In this document: positions 8,879 to 17,328 of the stretch, in pieces
Numbering within the stretch: position 1 is the first letter of the stretch
Layout: each line of letters starts with the position of its first letter
Assembly (NCBI GenBank): GCA_900299245.1
Contig: OMJA01000079.1
Location: forward strand, 1-37,957
DNA: 37,957 nucleotides
Reading direction: 5' to 3'
Origin: Nitrospiraceae bacterium
GTDB taxonomy: Bacteria > Nitrospirota > Nitrospiria > Nitrospirales > Nitrospiraceae
The notes under the pieces: model-generated
What the model was told of the DNA's origin: nothing
What the model saw: the letters and a program-made list of their open reading frames with translations, nothing else
The model's database searches: none
Program-made: the position numbers and the translations under genes

Positions 8879-8900
8879 TAAAGGAGGCGTCCGGTAGAAT
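8872..8900 (+). promoter_or_regulatory. Sigma-70 promoter for the HAD-queE-pepA-nagZ run
   Basis: TTGTCA (8872-8877), a 17-nt spacer and TAGAAT (8895-8900) form a strong consensus-like promoter. The predicted start near 8907 leaves a leader of about 53 nt before the ATG at 8960. The -35 hexamer shares six bases with the -35 of the divergent tRNA promoter. Confidence 0.7.
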
Positions 8901-8959
8901 CGGCCCACTTTCACGCCGGGGTCCGCCTGTGTCCATCGAGCAAGGAGATCGTCCCTATC

Positions 8960-9649
8960 ATGTCGGTCGTCCCCTCCGCATCCCAACGCCGTCTGGCCAC
9001 ATCGGTCGCCGCGTTTTTTGACGTCGACAATACGCTGGTGCCCGGGGAAGCCAGCGAGGTGGGATTTTTCCGCTGGTTGCGGCAGCGCGGCGTCGTCGGC
9101 TGGCCGGAAGCCCGTGCCAGCGCGGCCTGGTGGCTGCGGCACCTCCCGTCGCTGTCGCTGCAGCCGTTGCGTGAACGCAAATTATATCTGGCGGGCAAGC
9201 CCGCGCAAGTCATTGAGGCGCTCGGCGAGGAGTTTTGCCGTGAGGCCCTCTGTCCCCGCGTCTCACCCGCTGCAATGACGGCGATCGACCGGCACCGGAG
9301 CGAGGGCCATTGGGTGATTCTGCTGACAGGATCGCTCGACTTTCTCATCGAGCCGATCGCGGATTCGCTGCAAGCCGATCGCTGTGTGGCAAGCCAGCTG
9401 GAGCAGAGGGACGGGGTCTATACGGGACAGGTGATGCCTCCGTTGCCCTACGGCGAGGGAAAACTCACCTTCGTGCATCGGCTTGCTCAAGAACTGGAGT
9501 TGGATCTTGGGGCCTGCTTCGCCTACGGCGATAGTCCGGGCGATCGAGCCGTTCTGGGTGCCGTGGGGCATCCGACGGTCGTGAACCCGATTCGCGGCAT
9601 GGGCCGCGTGGCCCGGGGCAACGGCTGGCCGGTGGTGTCCTGGCGATGA
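8960..9649 (+). CDS. HAD-IB family hydrolase (SerB-like phosphatase)
   Basis: A 229-residue haloacid-dehalogenase-type phosphatase. Motif I is FFDVDNTLVPGE (the first Asp forms the phospho-enzyme), motif II is VILLTGSLDFL, motif III is the Lys in YGEGKLTFVHRL, and motif IV is YGDSPGDRAVLGAVG. These match the HAD-IB subgroup related to phosphoserine phosphatase SerB; the true substrate cannot be told from sequence. It is the first gene of the plus-strand run and shares a 4-nt ATGA overlap with queE. The GGAG before the ATG is 12 nt away, a little far, but no better start is visible. Confidence 0.9.
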   Translation: MSVVPSASQRRLATSVAAFFDVDNTLVPGEASEVGFFRWLRQRGVVGWPEARASAAWWLRHLPSLSLQPLRERKLYLAGKPAQVIEALGEEFCREALCPRVSPAAMTAIDRHRSEGHWVILLTGSLDFLIEPIADSLQADRCVASQLEQRDGVYTGQVMPPLPYGEGKLTFVHRLAQELELDLGACFAYGDSPGDRAVLGAVGHPTVVNPIRGMGRVARGNGWPVVSWR

Positions 9650-10314
9650 CTCATCACATCCCTCCCCGTGACCAGACGGTCCGGGTCACGGAGATCTTTC
9701 ACAGTATCCAAGGAGAATCGACATACGCGGGACAGCCTTGCGTCTTTATCCGGCTGACGGGTTGCCCGCTTCGTTGTACCTGGTGCGATACTGAGTACAG
9801 TTTTTACGGCGGGACGTCTCTTGCCATCGAGGAAATTCTCGCCAAGGTGCACGCCTATGGCTGTCCGCTCGTTGAGGTGACCGGCGGCGAGCCCCTGGCG
9901 CAGCCGGACGCCTTTCCGTTGATCGCCCGTCTGTGCGATGCCGGCTATACAGTGTTGATTGAGACCAGCGGTGCGATCGATGTGCGTCCGGTCGATCCGC
10001 GGGCGACGCTGATTCTCGATGTGAAATGTCCGGGGAGCGGCATGACCGATCGGATGCATTGGCCGAATCTCGAGCATGTGACGGCGAAGGATGAGGCGAA
10101 ATTCGTGCTGGCCTCGCGCGCGGATTATGAGTGGGCGCGCGGCATCGTGGCGCAATACCGTTTGGCGGAGCGCTGTACAGTGCTGTTCAGTCCGGTCTTC
10201 GGATCGATGGATCTGCGGCAGCTTGCCGAGTGGATTCTGGCCGACCGGCTGGCAGTCAGGTTTCAGTTGCAGATGCACAAATATATCTGGGCCCCGGATA
10301 TGCGGGGCGTATGA
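9646..10314 (+). CDS. queE: 7-carboxy-7-deazaguanine synthase (radical SAM)
   Basis: A 222-residue radical SAM enzyme that converts 6-carboxy-tetrahydropterin to 7-carboxy-7-deazaguanine, a step in queuosine tRNA modification. The N-terminal signature IFHSIQGESTYAGQP is typical of QueE. The 4Fe-4S ligands are in CPLRCTWCDTEYSF (C-x3-C-x2-C), and the SAM-binding GGEPL follows (VEVTGGEPLAQ). The C-terminus has QLQMHKYIW, usual for the family. The ATG overlaps the stop of the HAD gene by 4 nt. Other queuosine genes are not in the window. Confidence 0.95.
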   Translation: MTHHIPPRDQTVRVTEIFHSIQGESTYAGQPCVFIRLTGCPLRCTWCDTEYSFYGGTSLAIEEILAKVHAYGCPLVEVTGGEPLAQPDAFPLIARLCDAGYTVLIETSGAIDVRPVDPRATLILDVKCPGSGMTDRMHWPNLEHVTAKDEAKFVLASRADYEWARGIVAQYRLAERCTVLFSPVFGSMDLRQLAEWILADRLAVRFQLQMHKYIWAPDMRGV

Positions 10315-10374
10315 CAGGCGGCGCGTAGCCCTCAGCTCACGCTGATGGCAGACCGTTTGAACAAGGAGACGGAG

Positions 10375-11883
10375 ATGAAGATCATGCGAGTAGATACCCG
10401 GGCCGGGCGAGCGGAGACCGAATCGACCGAAGTGCTGGTTCTGACTCATTGTGAGGGCGGCGTACTCTCGAAACAGGCGACGGTGATCGATAAATCGATG
10501 GGCGGCGCATTGCGCGAGTTGCTGCAGACCAAGGAATTTGAAGGCAAGGCCAATGAGCTGGCTCTGGTGCACACCCACGGCAAAGTGCCGGCCAAGCGGA
10601 TTCTTCTGGTCGGCCTGGGCAAAGAGAAAGAAGTGACGGTGGATCAGCTGCGGCAGGCCATGGGGCATGCGGTCAAGCGGGTACGTCAGGTCAAGGCGGG
10701 CTTCTTCACCGTTGCCGTGCCGTCCGTCACGCCGCAGGGTTCCTCGTCCGTCGAGGTGGCGCAGGCGATGGCGGAAGGGGCCATTCTGGGCAGCTACCAG
10801 TTTACGGCTTACCGGAGCGACAGCGTTTCGGGAAAAGAAGTGAAGGGGATGTCGCTGCTGGCGGGGGAGACGAGCGCGGTCCGGTCGATTGTCGAAGGAG
10901 TCCGGCGCGGAGTGGCGACGGCTGAAGCCGCGGTGCTGGTCCGGGACCTGTGCAACCATCCGTCGAATGTGATGACGCCGGCCAGGATCGCCAGTGAGGC
11001 GAAGGCCATCGCCAAAGAACAGTCGTTGACGCTGAAGATCCTGGAACAGAAAGAGATGGAAAAACTGGGGATGGGAGCGTTGCTGGGCGTGGCGCGGGGC
11101 AGCCACGAGCCGCCGAAGTTCATCATTCTCGAATATAACGGATCGAAAAAGAAGGACGAGCGTCCGGTGGTGCTGGTGGGGAAGACGATCACCTTCGATA
11201 CCGGAGGCATTTCCCTCAAGCCGGCCGAGAACATGGAGCATATGAAGGCGGACATGACCGGCGGCGCCGAGGTGCTCGCCTCGATCCGCGCGGCCGCCCG
11301 CTTGAAGCTGCCGCTGCACCTCATCAGCATTCTGCCGGTGGCTGAAAATATGCCGGGCGGCCGGGCGATGAAACCGGGCGACGTCGTCACCACGCTCTCC
11401 GGAAAAACCGTCGAAGTGCAGAACACGGATGCGGAAGGTCGTCTGATTCTGGCCGATGCGTTGGCTTATGCCACCCGCTATAAACCGGCGGCATTGATCG
11501 ATATCGCCACACTCACGGGCGCCTGCGTCGTGGCGCTCGGACAATTCGCCATCGGGATGTTCGGGACCGACACAGGGGTGAAGGAGTCGGTGCGCAAAGC
11601 CGGCGTGCGCGCGGGCGAGCGCGTCTGGGAGATGCCGTTGTGGGATGAATACTTCGAGCAGCTGCGCAGCGATGTCGCCGATATGCGGAACATCGGAGGC
11701 CGCGGGGGCGGGATGATCACGGCCGCGTTGTTCCTGAGCAAGTTTGTCGGTGACTGTCCCTGGGTCCATTTGGATATCGCCAGCACGGACTGGAGCGAAC
11801 GGGAACGGGCCTATGTTCCGAAGGGGCCTTCAGGGATTGGTACCAGATTGCTGATTCAATATCTCATCGATCGGACACTCTAA
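10375..11883 (+). CDS. pepA: Leucyl/cytosol aminopeptidase (M17)
   Basis: A 502-residue M17 metallo-aminopeptidase that removes N-terminal residues from peptides in the cytoplasm and usually acts as a hexamer. The catalytic domain carries the metal-site Lys and Asp in VGKTITFDTGGISLKP, the metal-binding Asp in MKADMTGGAEV, and the family signature NTDAEGRLILADAL. The frame is open from 10345, but AAGGAG (10363-10368) lies 6 nt before the ATG at 10375 and fixes the start. It sits between queE (60 nt) and nagZ (22 nt). In some bacteria PepA also binds DNA; nothing here shows that role. Confidence 0.96.
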   Translation: MKIMRVDTRAGRAETESTEVLVLTHCEGGVLSKQATVIDKSMGGALRELLQTKEFEGKANELALVHTHGKVPAKRILLVGLGKEKEVTVDQLRQAMGHAVKRVRQVKAGFFTVAVPSVTPQGSSSVEVAQAMAEGAILGSYQFTAYRSDSVSGKEVKGMSLLAGETSAVRSIVEGVRRGVATAEAAVLVRDLCNHPSNVMTPARIASEAKAIAKEQSLTLKILEQKEMEKLGMGALLGVARGSHEPPKFIILEYNGSKKKDERPVVLVGKTITFDTGGISLKPAENMEHMKADMTGGAEVLASIRAAARLKLPLHLISILPVAENMPGGRAMKPGDVVTTLSGKTVEVQNTDAEGRLILADALAYATRYKPAALIDIATLTGACVVALGQFAIGMFGTDTGVKESVRKAGVRAGERVWEMPLWDEYFEQLRSDVADMRNIGGRGGGMITAALFLSKFVGDCPWVHLDIASTDWSERERAYVPKGPSGIGTRLLIQYLIDRTL

Positions 11884-11905
11884 ATCAGGGTAAGGGATAT
11901 CGACC

Positions 11906-13009
11906 ATGCTCATGTCGCGCGAGAAGATCGGCCAGTTGTTCATGGTGGGGTTTGAGGGCACCTCGGTGACGCCTGATCTGGCGGCGTTCATCAAGGAGTA
12001 CAAGCCGGGTGGCGTTATCCTTTTCTCGCGCAATCTCGAATCGATCGAGCAGATCGTCGAACTGACCAATGCGTTGCAGGCCTGCAGTCCCCATTCGCCG
12101 TTGCTGATTTCGATCGATCAGGAGGGCGGCAGGGTCTCGCGGCTGCCGAAGACCTTTACGATTTTCCCTCCCTGTGAGGTCTTGGGCCGGTGCAATTCGT
12201 CGGAGCTCGCCTATGCGGCGGCGGCGACGATCGCGAAAGAACTCCGGGCCGTCGGGATCAACATGAACATGTCGCCGGTGTTGGATGTGAACAGCAATCC
12301 GGCCAACCCGGTGATCGGTGACCGGGCTTTCGGGACGACGCCCGGCCCGGTCTGCGAGTTGGGCTTGGCAACGGTGGGAGGATTGCAGGACAATCGCGTG
12401 GTGGCCTGCGGGAAACATTTCCCCGGTCACGGCGACACCAGTACTGACTCTCACAAAGAGTTGCCGGTGGTGACGGCGTCGAAAGAACGACTGGAGCAGA
12501 TCGAATTTCCGCCCTTCCGTCATGCGACCGCCCACGGGGTCGCGACGCTCATGACGGCGCATGTGTTGTACCGCGTGCTGGACGATCAACACCCGGCCAC
12601 GCTCTCTCCGGCCATCATCACAAACTTTCTCCGCGGCGAGCTGCAGTATGACGGGGTGGTGTTGACCGATGATCTGGAGATGCACGCGATCACCGACCAC
12701 TACGGCATCGAAGAGGCGACGGTGCGCGCCATCCATGCCGGCTGCGACATGCCCTTGATCTGCAAGGACCGCAACCGGGAGATCGCGGCGATCACTGCGC
12801 TGGACAGCGCGGTTGCGGACGGGTCGATCAGCGTCGAGCGGCTGGAGCAATCTCTGGCCAGGGTCGCCAGGCTGAAGCAGCGGTTCCTCGTTCCGACCAG
12901 ACCGGTGGTGATTTCGGATGCCAAGCTGGTCGTCGGGTGCCGGAGTCATCAGGTGTTGCTTCGTTCCATCCATCAGGCCCGTGAACGGTTGGCGAAAGCC
13001 ACGGTGTGA
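11906..13009 (+). CDS. nagZ: Beta-N-acetylhexosaminidase, GH3 (peptidoglycan recycling)
   Basis: A 367-residue glycoside hydrolase family 3 enzyme expected to cleave GlcNAc from anhydro-muropeptides in the cytoplasm. Markers are LLISIDQEGGRVSRL near the N-terminus, the catalytic-loop motif CGKHFPGHGDTSTDSH (His/Asp dyad of NagZ), and the nucleophile Asp in YDGVVLTDDLEMHAI. There is no signal peptide, in keeping with NagZ. It has a second Met at codon 3; the upstream GGTAAGGG is a weak ribosome site. Its TGA overlaps the GTG start of the next gene (GTGA), suggesting coupled translation with the transporter. Confidence 0.94.
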   Translation: MLMSREKIGQLFMVGFEGTSVTPDLAAFIKEYKPGGVILFSRNLESIEQIVELTNALQACSPHSPLLISIDQEGGRVSRLPKTFTIFPPCEVLGRCNSSELAYAAAATIAKELRAVGINMNMSPVLDVNSNPANPVIGDRAFGTTPGPVCELGLATVGGLQDNRVVACGKHFPGHGDTSTDSHKELPVVTASKERLEQIEFPPFRHATAHGVATLMTAHVLYRVLDDQHPATLSPAIITNFLRGELQYDGVVLTDDLEMHAITDHYGIEEATVRAIHAGCDMPLICKDRNREIAAITALDSAVADGSISVERLEQSLARVARLKQRFLVPTRPVVISDAKLVVGCRSHQVLLRSIHQARERLAKATV

Positions 13010-14289
13010 ACCGCCCGCCCGCCTTTCCAGCCGGTCGCCGGGAACTCTGGGCCTGGTGTTTCTACGACTTTGCCAATTCCTCCTTTTCCACCCTCATCGT
13101 GACGGTGGCCTACAGTGTCTATTTCATTCAGGTGGCTGCCGCCGATGTGTCCCCGCCGGGCATGGCCGAACGCTTGTGGTTTTGGGGATACGCAATCTCG
13201 ATGCTGGTCGTGGCGCTCATTTCTCCGGTTCTGGGGGCGCTGGCCGATATTCGCGCCATCAAACGGCGGGTGCTTATCGGCTCTACGCTGCTCTGCGTGA
13301 TCGGCACGGCCTGCCTGTGGTTAGTGCATCGCGGGGATGTGATGTTGGGGCTGCTGATTTTCGGGATCGCCAATATCGGATTCGATCTGGGGTTTGTGTT
13401 CTGTAGCGCGTTTCTGGTCGAGCTGGTCACGCCCCAGCAGATGGGGCGGCTGTCCGGGTACGGCTGGGGATTCGGGTATGTCGGAGGGCTGCTCTCGCTG
13501 GCGCTGGCCTATCCCTTCATCTCCGGCGGCTTTGCCGAGGCCAACCTCGCCGCGTATCGGATGAGTTTCGTTGTGACGGCGGCGTTCTTTCTCGTCGCAG
13601 CCCTGCCCACTTTTCTATATCTGCAGGAACGGGCTCAGCCGCGTCCACTGTCTGCCGGTCTGGCGGTGTGGCGTGCCGTGACGGTGCAGTTGCGCGAGAC
13701 GGCCCGCCGGCTGTCGACGTATCGGGATCTCCGGCGCTACTTCATTGCCTATCTGCTCTATTCCGACGCCATTAATACGGTGATCGTGGCGTCGGGCATC
13801 TTTGCGAACAAAGTCCTGGACTTCACGCCGGGGGATCTGATTATCTATTTCCTCGTGACGCAGATTACGGCGGGGCTCGGCTCGGTCGGGTTCGGATTTG
13901 TGGCGGATCGGATCGGGGCCGTGCGGTCGATTACGATCACGCTGCTGCTCTGGATCGCCGTCGTGATTGGTGCGGCGGCCGTGCAGACACCGGTGCAGTT
14001 TTATCTGCTCGGTTTGGTGGCCGGTGCGGCGCTTGGCGCCAATCAATCGGTGAGCCGCACGTTGCTCGGCCGGTTTACGCCGCTGGGGCGGCAGGGGGAA
14101 TTCTTCGGGTTCTTTTCCGTGGCCGGCAAATTTGCCGCGATTCTCGGGCCGGTTGTGTATGGTGAAGTCACGGCGTGGACGGGAAGTCAGCGGTGGGCCG
14201 TTCTCTCGATGGCGGTCTTTTTTCTCGTCGGGTTGGCGGTGTTTCTTGGCGTGGATGAACGGCGCGGGATGGCTGCCGCGCAGGAGTGA
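13006..14289 (+). CDS. MFS transporter, UMF1/Atg22-like family
   Basis: A 427-residue inner-membrane protein with about 12 hydrophobic helices. The start RELWAWCFYDFANSSFSTLI is the hallmark of the UMF1 (Atg22-like) branch of the major facilitator superfamily, and an MFS-like loop ADIRAIKRRVL follows helices 2/3. It begins with GTG overlapping the nagZ stop by 4 nt. The substrate is not known. Linkage to pepA and nagZ makes an amino acid, peptide or cell-wall fragment possible, but that is only context. Confidence 0.9.
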   Translation: MNRPPAFPAGRRELWAWCFYDFANSSFSTLIVTVAYSVYFIQVAAADVSPPGMAERLWFWGYAISMLVVALISPVLGALADIRAIKRRVLIGSTLLCVIGTACLWLVHRGDVMLGLLIFGIANIGFDLGFVFCSAFLVELVTPQQMGRLSGYGWGFGYVGGLLSLALAYPFISGGFAEANLAAYRMSFVVTAAFFLVAALPTFLYLQERAQPRPLSAGLAVWRAVTVQLRETARRLSTYRDLRRYFIAYLLYSDAINTVIVASGIFANKVLDFTPGDLIIYFLVTQITAGLGSVGFGFVADRIGAVRSITITLLLWIAVVIGAAAVQTPVQFYLLGLVAGAALGANQSVSRTLLGRFTPLGRQGEFFGFFSVAGKFAAILGPVVYGEVTAWTGSQRWAVLSMAVFFLVGLAVFLGVDERRGMAAAQE

Positions 14290-14298
14290 GGTCTCGAG

Positions 14299-14685
14299 AT
14301 GTCGGTGAAAAAAGGGGATATCCTTGACGAGCACAAACGTCATCCGCATTCCTGCGGATTGGTGGTGAAGGTCATGGGCGGCGGTGACGGATTCGAGAAG
14401 ATTGTTTGTTGCGGGCAGGATCTGACGGAAGAGGATATCGTGGCCGACATGGGGTCTCCCGCCGGCCGGAAAAAAGGCGTGCTGCCGCCGGCGGTCGTCC
14501 TGGACGAAAAAAAGTTGTACCCGGATTCCTGCGGACTCCGGGTGATGATCATGGACGGCGGGGCGGGGTTCAAAGAAATACGCTGCTGTGGACATTCCCT
14601 GACAGTCAGCTCCATGCGGGAGTTAAAATTCGGCCACATGCGGGCCCCTGAGCCGGAGCAAACCGGGCAGGTCGGCCAAGCCTAG
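14299..14685 (+). CDS. Small protein with two desulforedoxin-like three-Cys repeats
   Basis: A 128-residue cytoplasmic protein built from a duplicated 29-residue unit (residues 15-43 and 74-102; 17 of 29 identical). Each unit has the form P-x-SCGL...GG.GF..I.CCG..LT, giving Cys19/37/38 and Cys78/96/97. The C-G...VVKV...GGG...VCCG pattern closely resembles the rubredoxin-like N-terminal domain of desulfoferrodoxin, but the first metal-ligand Cys is replaced by Pro in both copies. A three-Cys metal or Fe site, perhaps completed by His15/His17 or between subunits, is possible; redox function is inferred only. GAGG lies about 7 nt before the ATG. It follows the MFS gene by 9 nt. Confidence 0.8.
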   Translation: MSVKKGDILDEHKRHPHSCGLVVKVMGGGDGFEKIVCCGQDLTEEDIVADMGSPAGRKKGVLPPAVVLDEKKLYPDSCGLRVMIMDGGAGFKEIRCCGHSLTVSSMRELKFGHMRAPEPEQTGQVGQA

Positions 14686-14704
14686 CTGCGACTGGAGGAT
14701 ACCC

Positions 14705-15232
14705 ATGAGCACCGGCGAGCCGCGTTCCAATCGCAATGATGTGATGAAGCGGTGGTGTCACTACATGGAATGGCTGGACCGCCTGGGGTATGCGACGGCG
14801 GGATTCAGTCTGTTGATCCTCGGCATGCTGGTGTTCATCCATGCCTGGTATGTGTTTCTCGCCGGTCAGTTCGACCCGAAGGGGCATGTGCTCATTCTAC
14901 CGGCCGGTCTCCGGCTGCTGAACGACATCCTGCTGGTCATTATTCTCCTGGAATTGTTCCGGACGGTGGTGCGTTTTCTCCAGACCGAAGTGTTGGAACT
15001 GGAACCCTATCTGTCCGTCGGGGTGATTGCCTGTACCAGGAAAATTCTGACGGCGAGTGCCGAGTTGTCGCATCAACAGAACATGACGGAGACCCAGTTT
15101 TATCAGTACCTCATGGACGTGGGGCTGAATGTGACCGTGATCATTGCGCTGATCGGGGCGGTGTTCATGATCCGCCAGCGGCCTCAGCCGTCTCCTCCTC
15201 CAGTCGCCGCGCCAGCCCGCGCTGGCCAGTAA
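14705..15232 (+). CDS. PsiE-family inner-membrane protein
   Basis: A 175-residue membrane protein with four predicted helices (about residues 28-50, 68-92, 100-120, 138-158). The segment NDILLVIILLELFRTVVRFL and the following EPYLSVGVIACTRKILT match the phosphate-starvation-inducible E (PsiE) family, whose biochemical role is not known. The tail is Pro/Ala-rich. GGAGG sits 6 nt before the ATG. It lies 19 nt after the three-Cys protein and is probably cotranscribed. Confidence 0.85.
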   Translation: MSTGEPRSNRNDVMKRWCHYMEWLDRLGYATAGFSLLILGMLVFIHAWYVFLAGQFDPKGHVLILPAGLRLLNDILLVIILLELFRTVVRFLQTEVLELEPYLSVGVIACTRKILTASAELSHQQNMTETQFYQYLMDVGLNVTVIIALIGAVFMIRQRPQPSPPPVAAPARAGQ

Positions 15233-15294
15233 GTCGCTCCCGACTTGCCTGTTTCCCGTGAGTTATGGCATCATGCGCGCTCTTGGAGACCGGC

Positions 15295-15738
15295 ATGGCG
15301 AATCTGCTTGAATACGTCGGCTGCGTGCATATCTATCTCGGTCCCTATCGAGGGAACCCGATCGCGCTCTATTTAAAGCGAACGGAATCGTCCTGTCAGA
15401 TCAGTCCGAAGGCCTATCCCTGGAATGATGTGATGGGTGTGGGCGAGACTCCCAATAAAGCCGCTGCCGATTTCGAAGATAAGTGGAAAACCAAAGGTCT
15501 CGCGGCGGAAATGTATTCCGGTCCATCCTGGGAAGGCGGGATCAAGCCGGAAAAGCCTGCGCCGCCTAAGCCGGCTGCGCCTCCCAAGCCGGCTGCCGCG
15601 CCGGCTGCACCCGTTGCCGCTTCAGTTCCTCAACCAGCTGCGTCAGCCGCCACGGCGGCTCCTGCAGCAGCCCCGGCTACTCCGCCTCCGGCCCCAGCGC
15701 CGGCTGCTTCTCCTGAACCATCCGCCGAAACGAAGTAG
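15295..15738 (+). CDS. Uncharacterised protein with Ala/Pro/Lys-rich tail
   Basis: A 147-residue protein in two parts. Residues 1-80 are an ordinary globular stretch (MANLLEYVGCVHIYLGPYRG...) with no signal peptide; the rest is a low-complexity PAAPPKPAAAP-type tail that is probably disordered. I do not recognise the N-terminal domain. The frame opens at 15265, but GGAG about 7 nt before the ATG at 15295 marks the start. It is the last gene of the plus-strand run and ends 18 nt from the convergent permease gene. Confidence 0.7.
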   Translation: MANLLEYVGCVHIYLGPYRGNPIALYLKRTESSCQISPKAYPWNDVMGVGETPNKAAADFEDKWKTKGLAAEMYSGPSWEGGIKPEKPAPPKPAAPPKPAAAPAAPVAASVPQPAASAATAAPAAAPATPPPAPAPAASPEPSAETK

Positions 15739-15756
15739 TCTTCCCCGCTTCCTGAT

Positions 15757-17259
15757 CTATTCGCGATTGGTCGATACTGGACTGTGAGTCTGTGGCGTGT
15801 GCCCGGCTAATTTGCTGTGGCGCATGCCGTAGAGCCCGTAAATGATGATCCCCGCGATCGTCCACCAGACGAACCGGTGCCAGGTTAGCGACGGGAGCTG
15901 CCACATGAGTCCCAGGCAGGAAAGGGCTCCCAACAGAGGAATCCATGGCATGAGCGGAGTCTTGAACGGGCGGTTCAGTTGCGGGCGGGTATAGCGCAAC
16001 ACAATGAGCCCGATGCAGACGAGGGTGAAGGCGAAGAACGTCCCGATGTTCGTCATGTCGGCGGCGGTGCCGATGGGCACCAGGGCTGCCATGACGGCGA
16101 CAGCGATACCGGTCAGGATTGTCGCATGGTGCGGGGTGCCGAAGCGCGGGTGAACGACCGACAACCACGGCCCGAGCAAGCCGTCGCGTGAGATGGCAAA
16201 GAACACGCGGATCTGCCCCAGCATCATGACGACGAGCACGCTGGTAATTCCGGCGACGGCTCCGATGGCGACGACCGCCGCCCCCCACTTATAGCCTACC
16301 AGGCTCAGGGCTTCCGCCACCGGGGCGTGAATGTCGATGTGGTTGTAGGGAACAAGCCCGGTGAGGACGGCGGCGACGGAGACATAGAGAATCGTACAGA
16401 TGCCGAGCGACGTCATGATACCGATCGGCAGATCACGTTGCGGGTTGCGGGCTTCTTCCGCCGTGGTAGTGACGGCATCGAAGCCGATATAGGCGAAAAA
16501 GACGGTGGCCGCTGCAGCGGTGACGCCGGAGAATCCGTTGGGCATGAATGGCGTCCAGTTCTCCGGGGTGATCGCCGGCGTCCCGACGGCGATGAAAAAC
16601 AGGATGACGGCGAGTTTCAGGCAGACGATGATACCGGTGGCCCTGGCGCTTTCTTTGATGCCGATGACGAGAATGATCGTCACGAGCAGGACGATGATGG
16701 CGGCTGGAAAATTTGCGATGCCGCCTTCCGGTCCTCCGGGCGCATGTGTAGCCCAGTCCGGCAAATCGAGGCCGGCGAGTTTCAGGAGATTATTGAAATA
16801 GCCGGACCAGCCGATGGCGACGGCGACACAGGCGACGCCGTATTCAAGAATCAGATTCCATCCGGTGATCCAGGCGAGAAATTCACCCAGGGTGGCATAG
16901 GAATAGGTATAGGCCGATCCGGCCACGGGAATCATGGCGGCAAATTCGGCGTAGCACAGGGCCGCAAGGACACAGGTCAGGCCGGAGAGGATGAAGGAGA
17001 GGACGATGCCGGGGCCGGCTCCAGGCCGGCCTGCGTCTCCGACGATCGCCGTCCCGATCAACACAAAGATGCCGGTTCCGATGATCGCGCCGATGCCCAG
17101 CGCCGTAAGATCCCAGGCGCTCAGCGTTCTTTTGAGGCGATATTGAGGGTGGTCGGCGTCGGCCAGAATGCGCTCGATCGATTTGGTGCGGAAGAGTCGG
17201 CTGGTCACGGAGTCTGCGATTGCCGGGGGAGTCATCGAGTCGGAAGGCGTGGGATCCAT
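15757..17259 (-). CDS. APC-family amino acid permease (CAT-like)
   Basis: A 500-residue inner-membrane transporter of the amino acid-polyamine-organocation superfamily with about 12 helices. The first helix has ALGIGAIIGTGIFVLIG (the GxG substrate-binding turn) and the next has LAALCYAEFAAMIPVAGSAY, both typical of cationic/CAT-like permeases; FFAYIGFDAVTTTAEEARNP is the usual helix 6-7 region. The preceding glutamine amidotransferase on the same strand may supply or process a gamma-glutamyl substrate. No Shine-Dalgarno is visible, and an extended -10 box places the transcript start almost at the ATG. Confidence 0.93.
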   Translation of the reverse strand: MDPTPSDSMTPPAIADSVTSRLFRTKSIERILADADHPQYRLKRTLSAWDLTALGIGAIIGTGIFVLIGTAIVGDAGRPGAGPGIVLSFILSGLTCVLAALCYAEFAAMIPVAGSAYTYSYATLGEFLAWITGWNLILEYGVACVAVAIGWSGYFNNLLKLAGLDLPDWATHAPGGPEGGIANFPAAIIVLLVTIILVIGIKESARATGIIVCLKLAVILFFIAVGTPAITPENWTPFMPNGFSGVTAAAATVFFAYIGFDAVTTTAEEARNPQRDLPIGIMTSLGICTILYVSVAAVLTGLVPYNHIDIHAPVAEALSLVGYKWGAAVVAIGAVAGITSVLVVMMLGQIRVFFAISRDGLLGPWLSVVHPRFGTPHHATILTGIAVAVMAALVPIGTAADMTNIGTFFAFTLVCIGLIVLRYTRPQLNRPFKTPLMPWIPLLGALSCLGLMWQLPSLTWHRFVWWTIAGIIIYGLYGMRHSKLAGHTPQTHSPVSTNRE

Positions 17260-17268
17260 ATGGCGCGT

Positions 17269-17277
17269 AGTATAGCA
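17269..17277 (-). promoter_or_regulatory. Extended -10 promoter, permease (possibly leaderless)
   Basis: On the minus strand TGC-TATACT (17277-17269) is an extended -10 element without a good -35. Transcription would start near 17262, about 3 nt before the permease ATG at 17259, which lacks a ribosome binding site. This suggests a leaderless mRNA in addition to read-through from the amidotransferase gene. Confidence 0.4.
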
Positions 17278-17328
17278 GCCGGGATGAAAAAAATCGTGTG
17301 AATTACAAAAGCCGTCGCACCATCGGCT

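Noticed and set aside
9523-11769. Long minus-strand open frame (about 748 codons) antisense to queE and pepA
   Set aside because: The plus strand encodes clearly recognisable QueE and PepA. The antisense frame is His/Arg-rich and shows no domain; such frames are a by-product of high GC at third codon positions.
11885-12973. Minus-strand open frame (about 362 codons) opposite nagZ
   Set aside because: Antisense to a complete GH3 enzyme; amino-acid composition is typical of a shadow frame.
15595-15735. Repeated Ala/Pro codons looking like a DNA tandem repeat
   Set aside because: No fixed repeat unit; it is a low-complexity coding tail rather than a repeat array.
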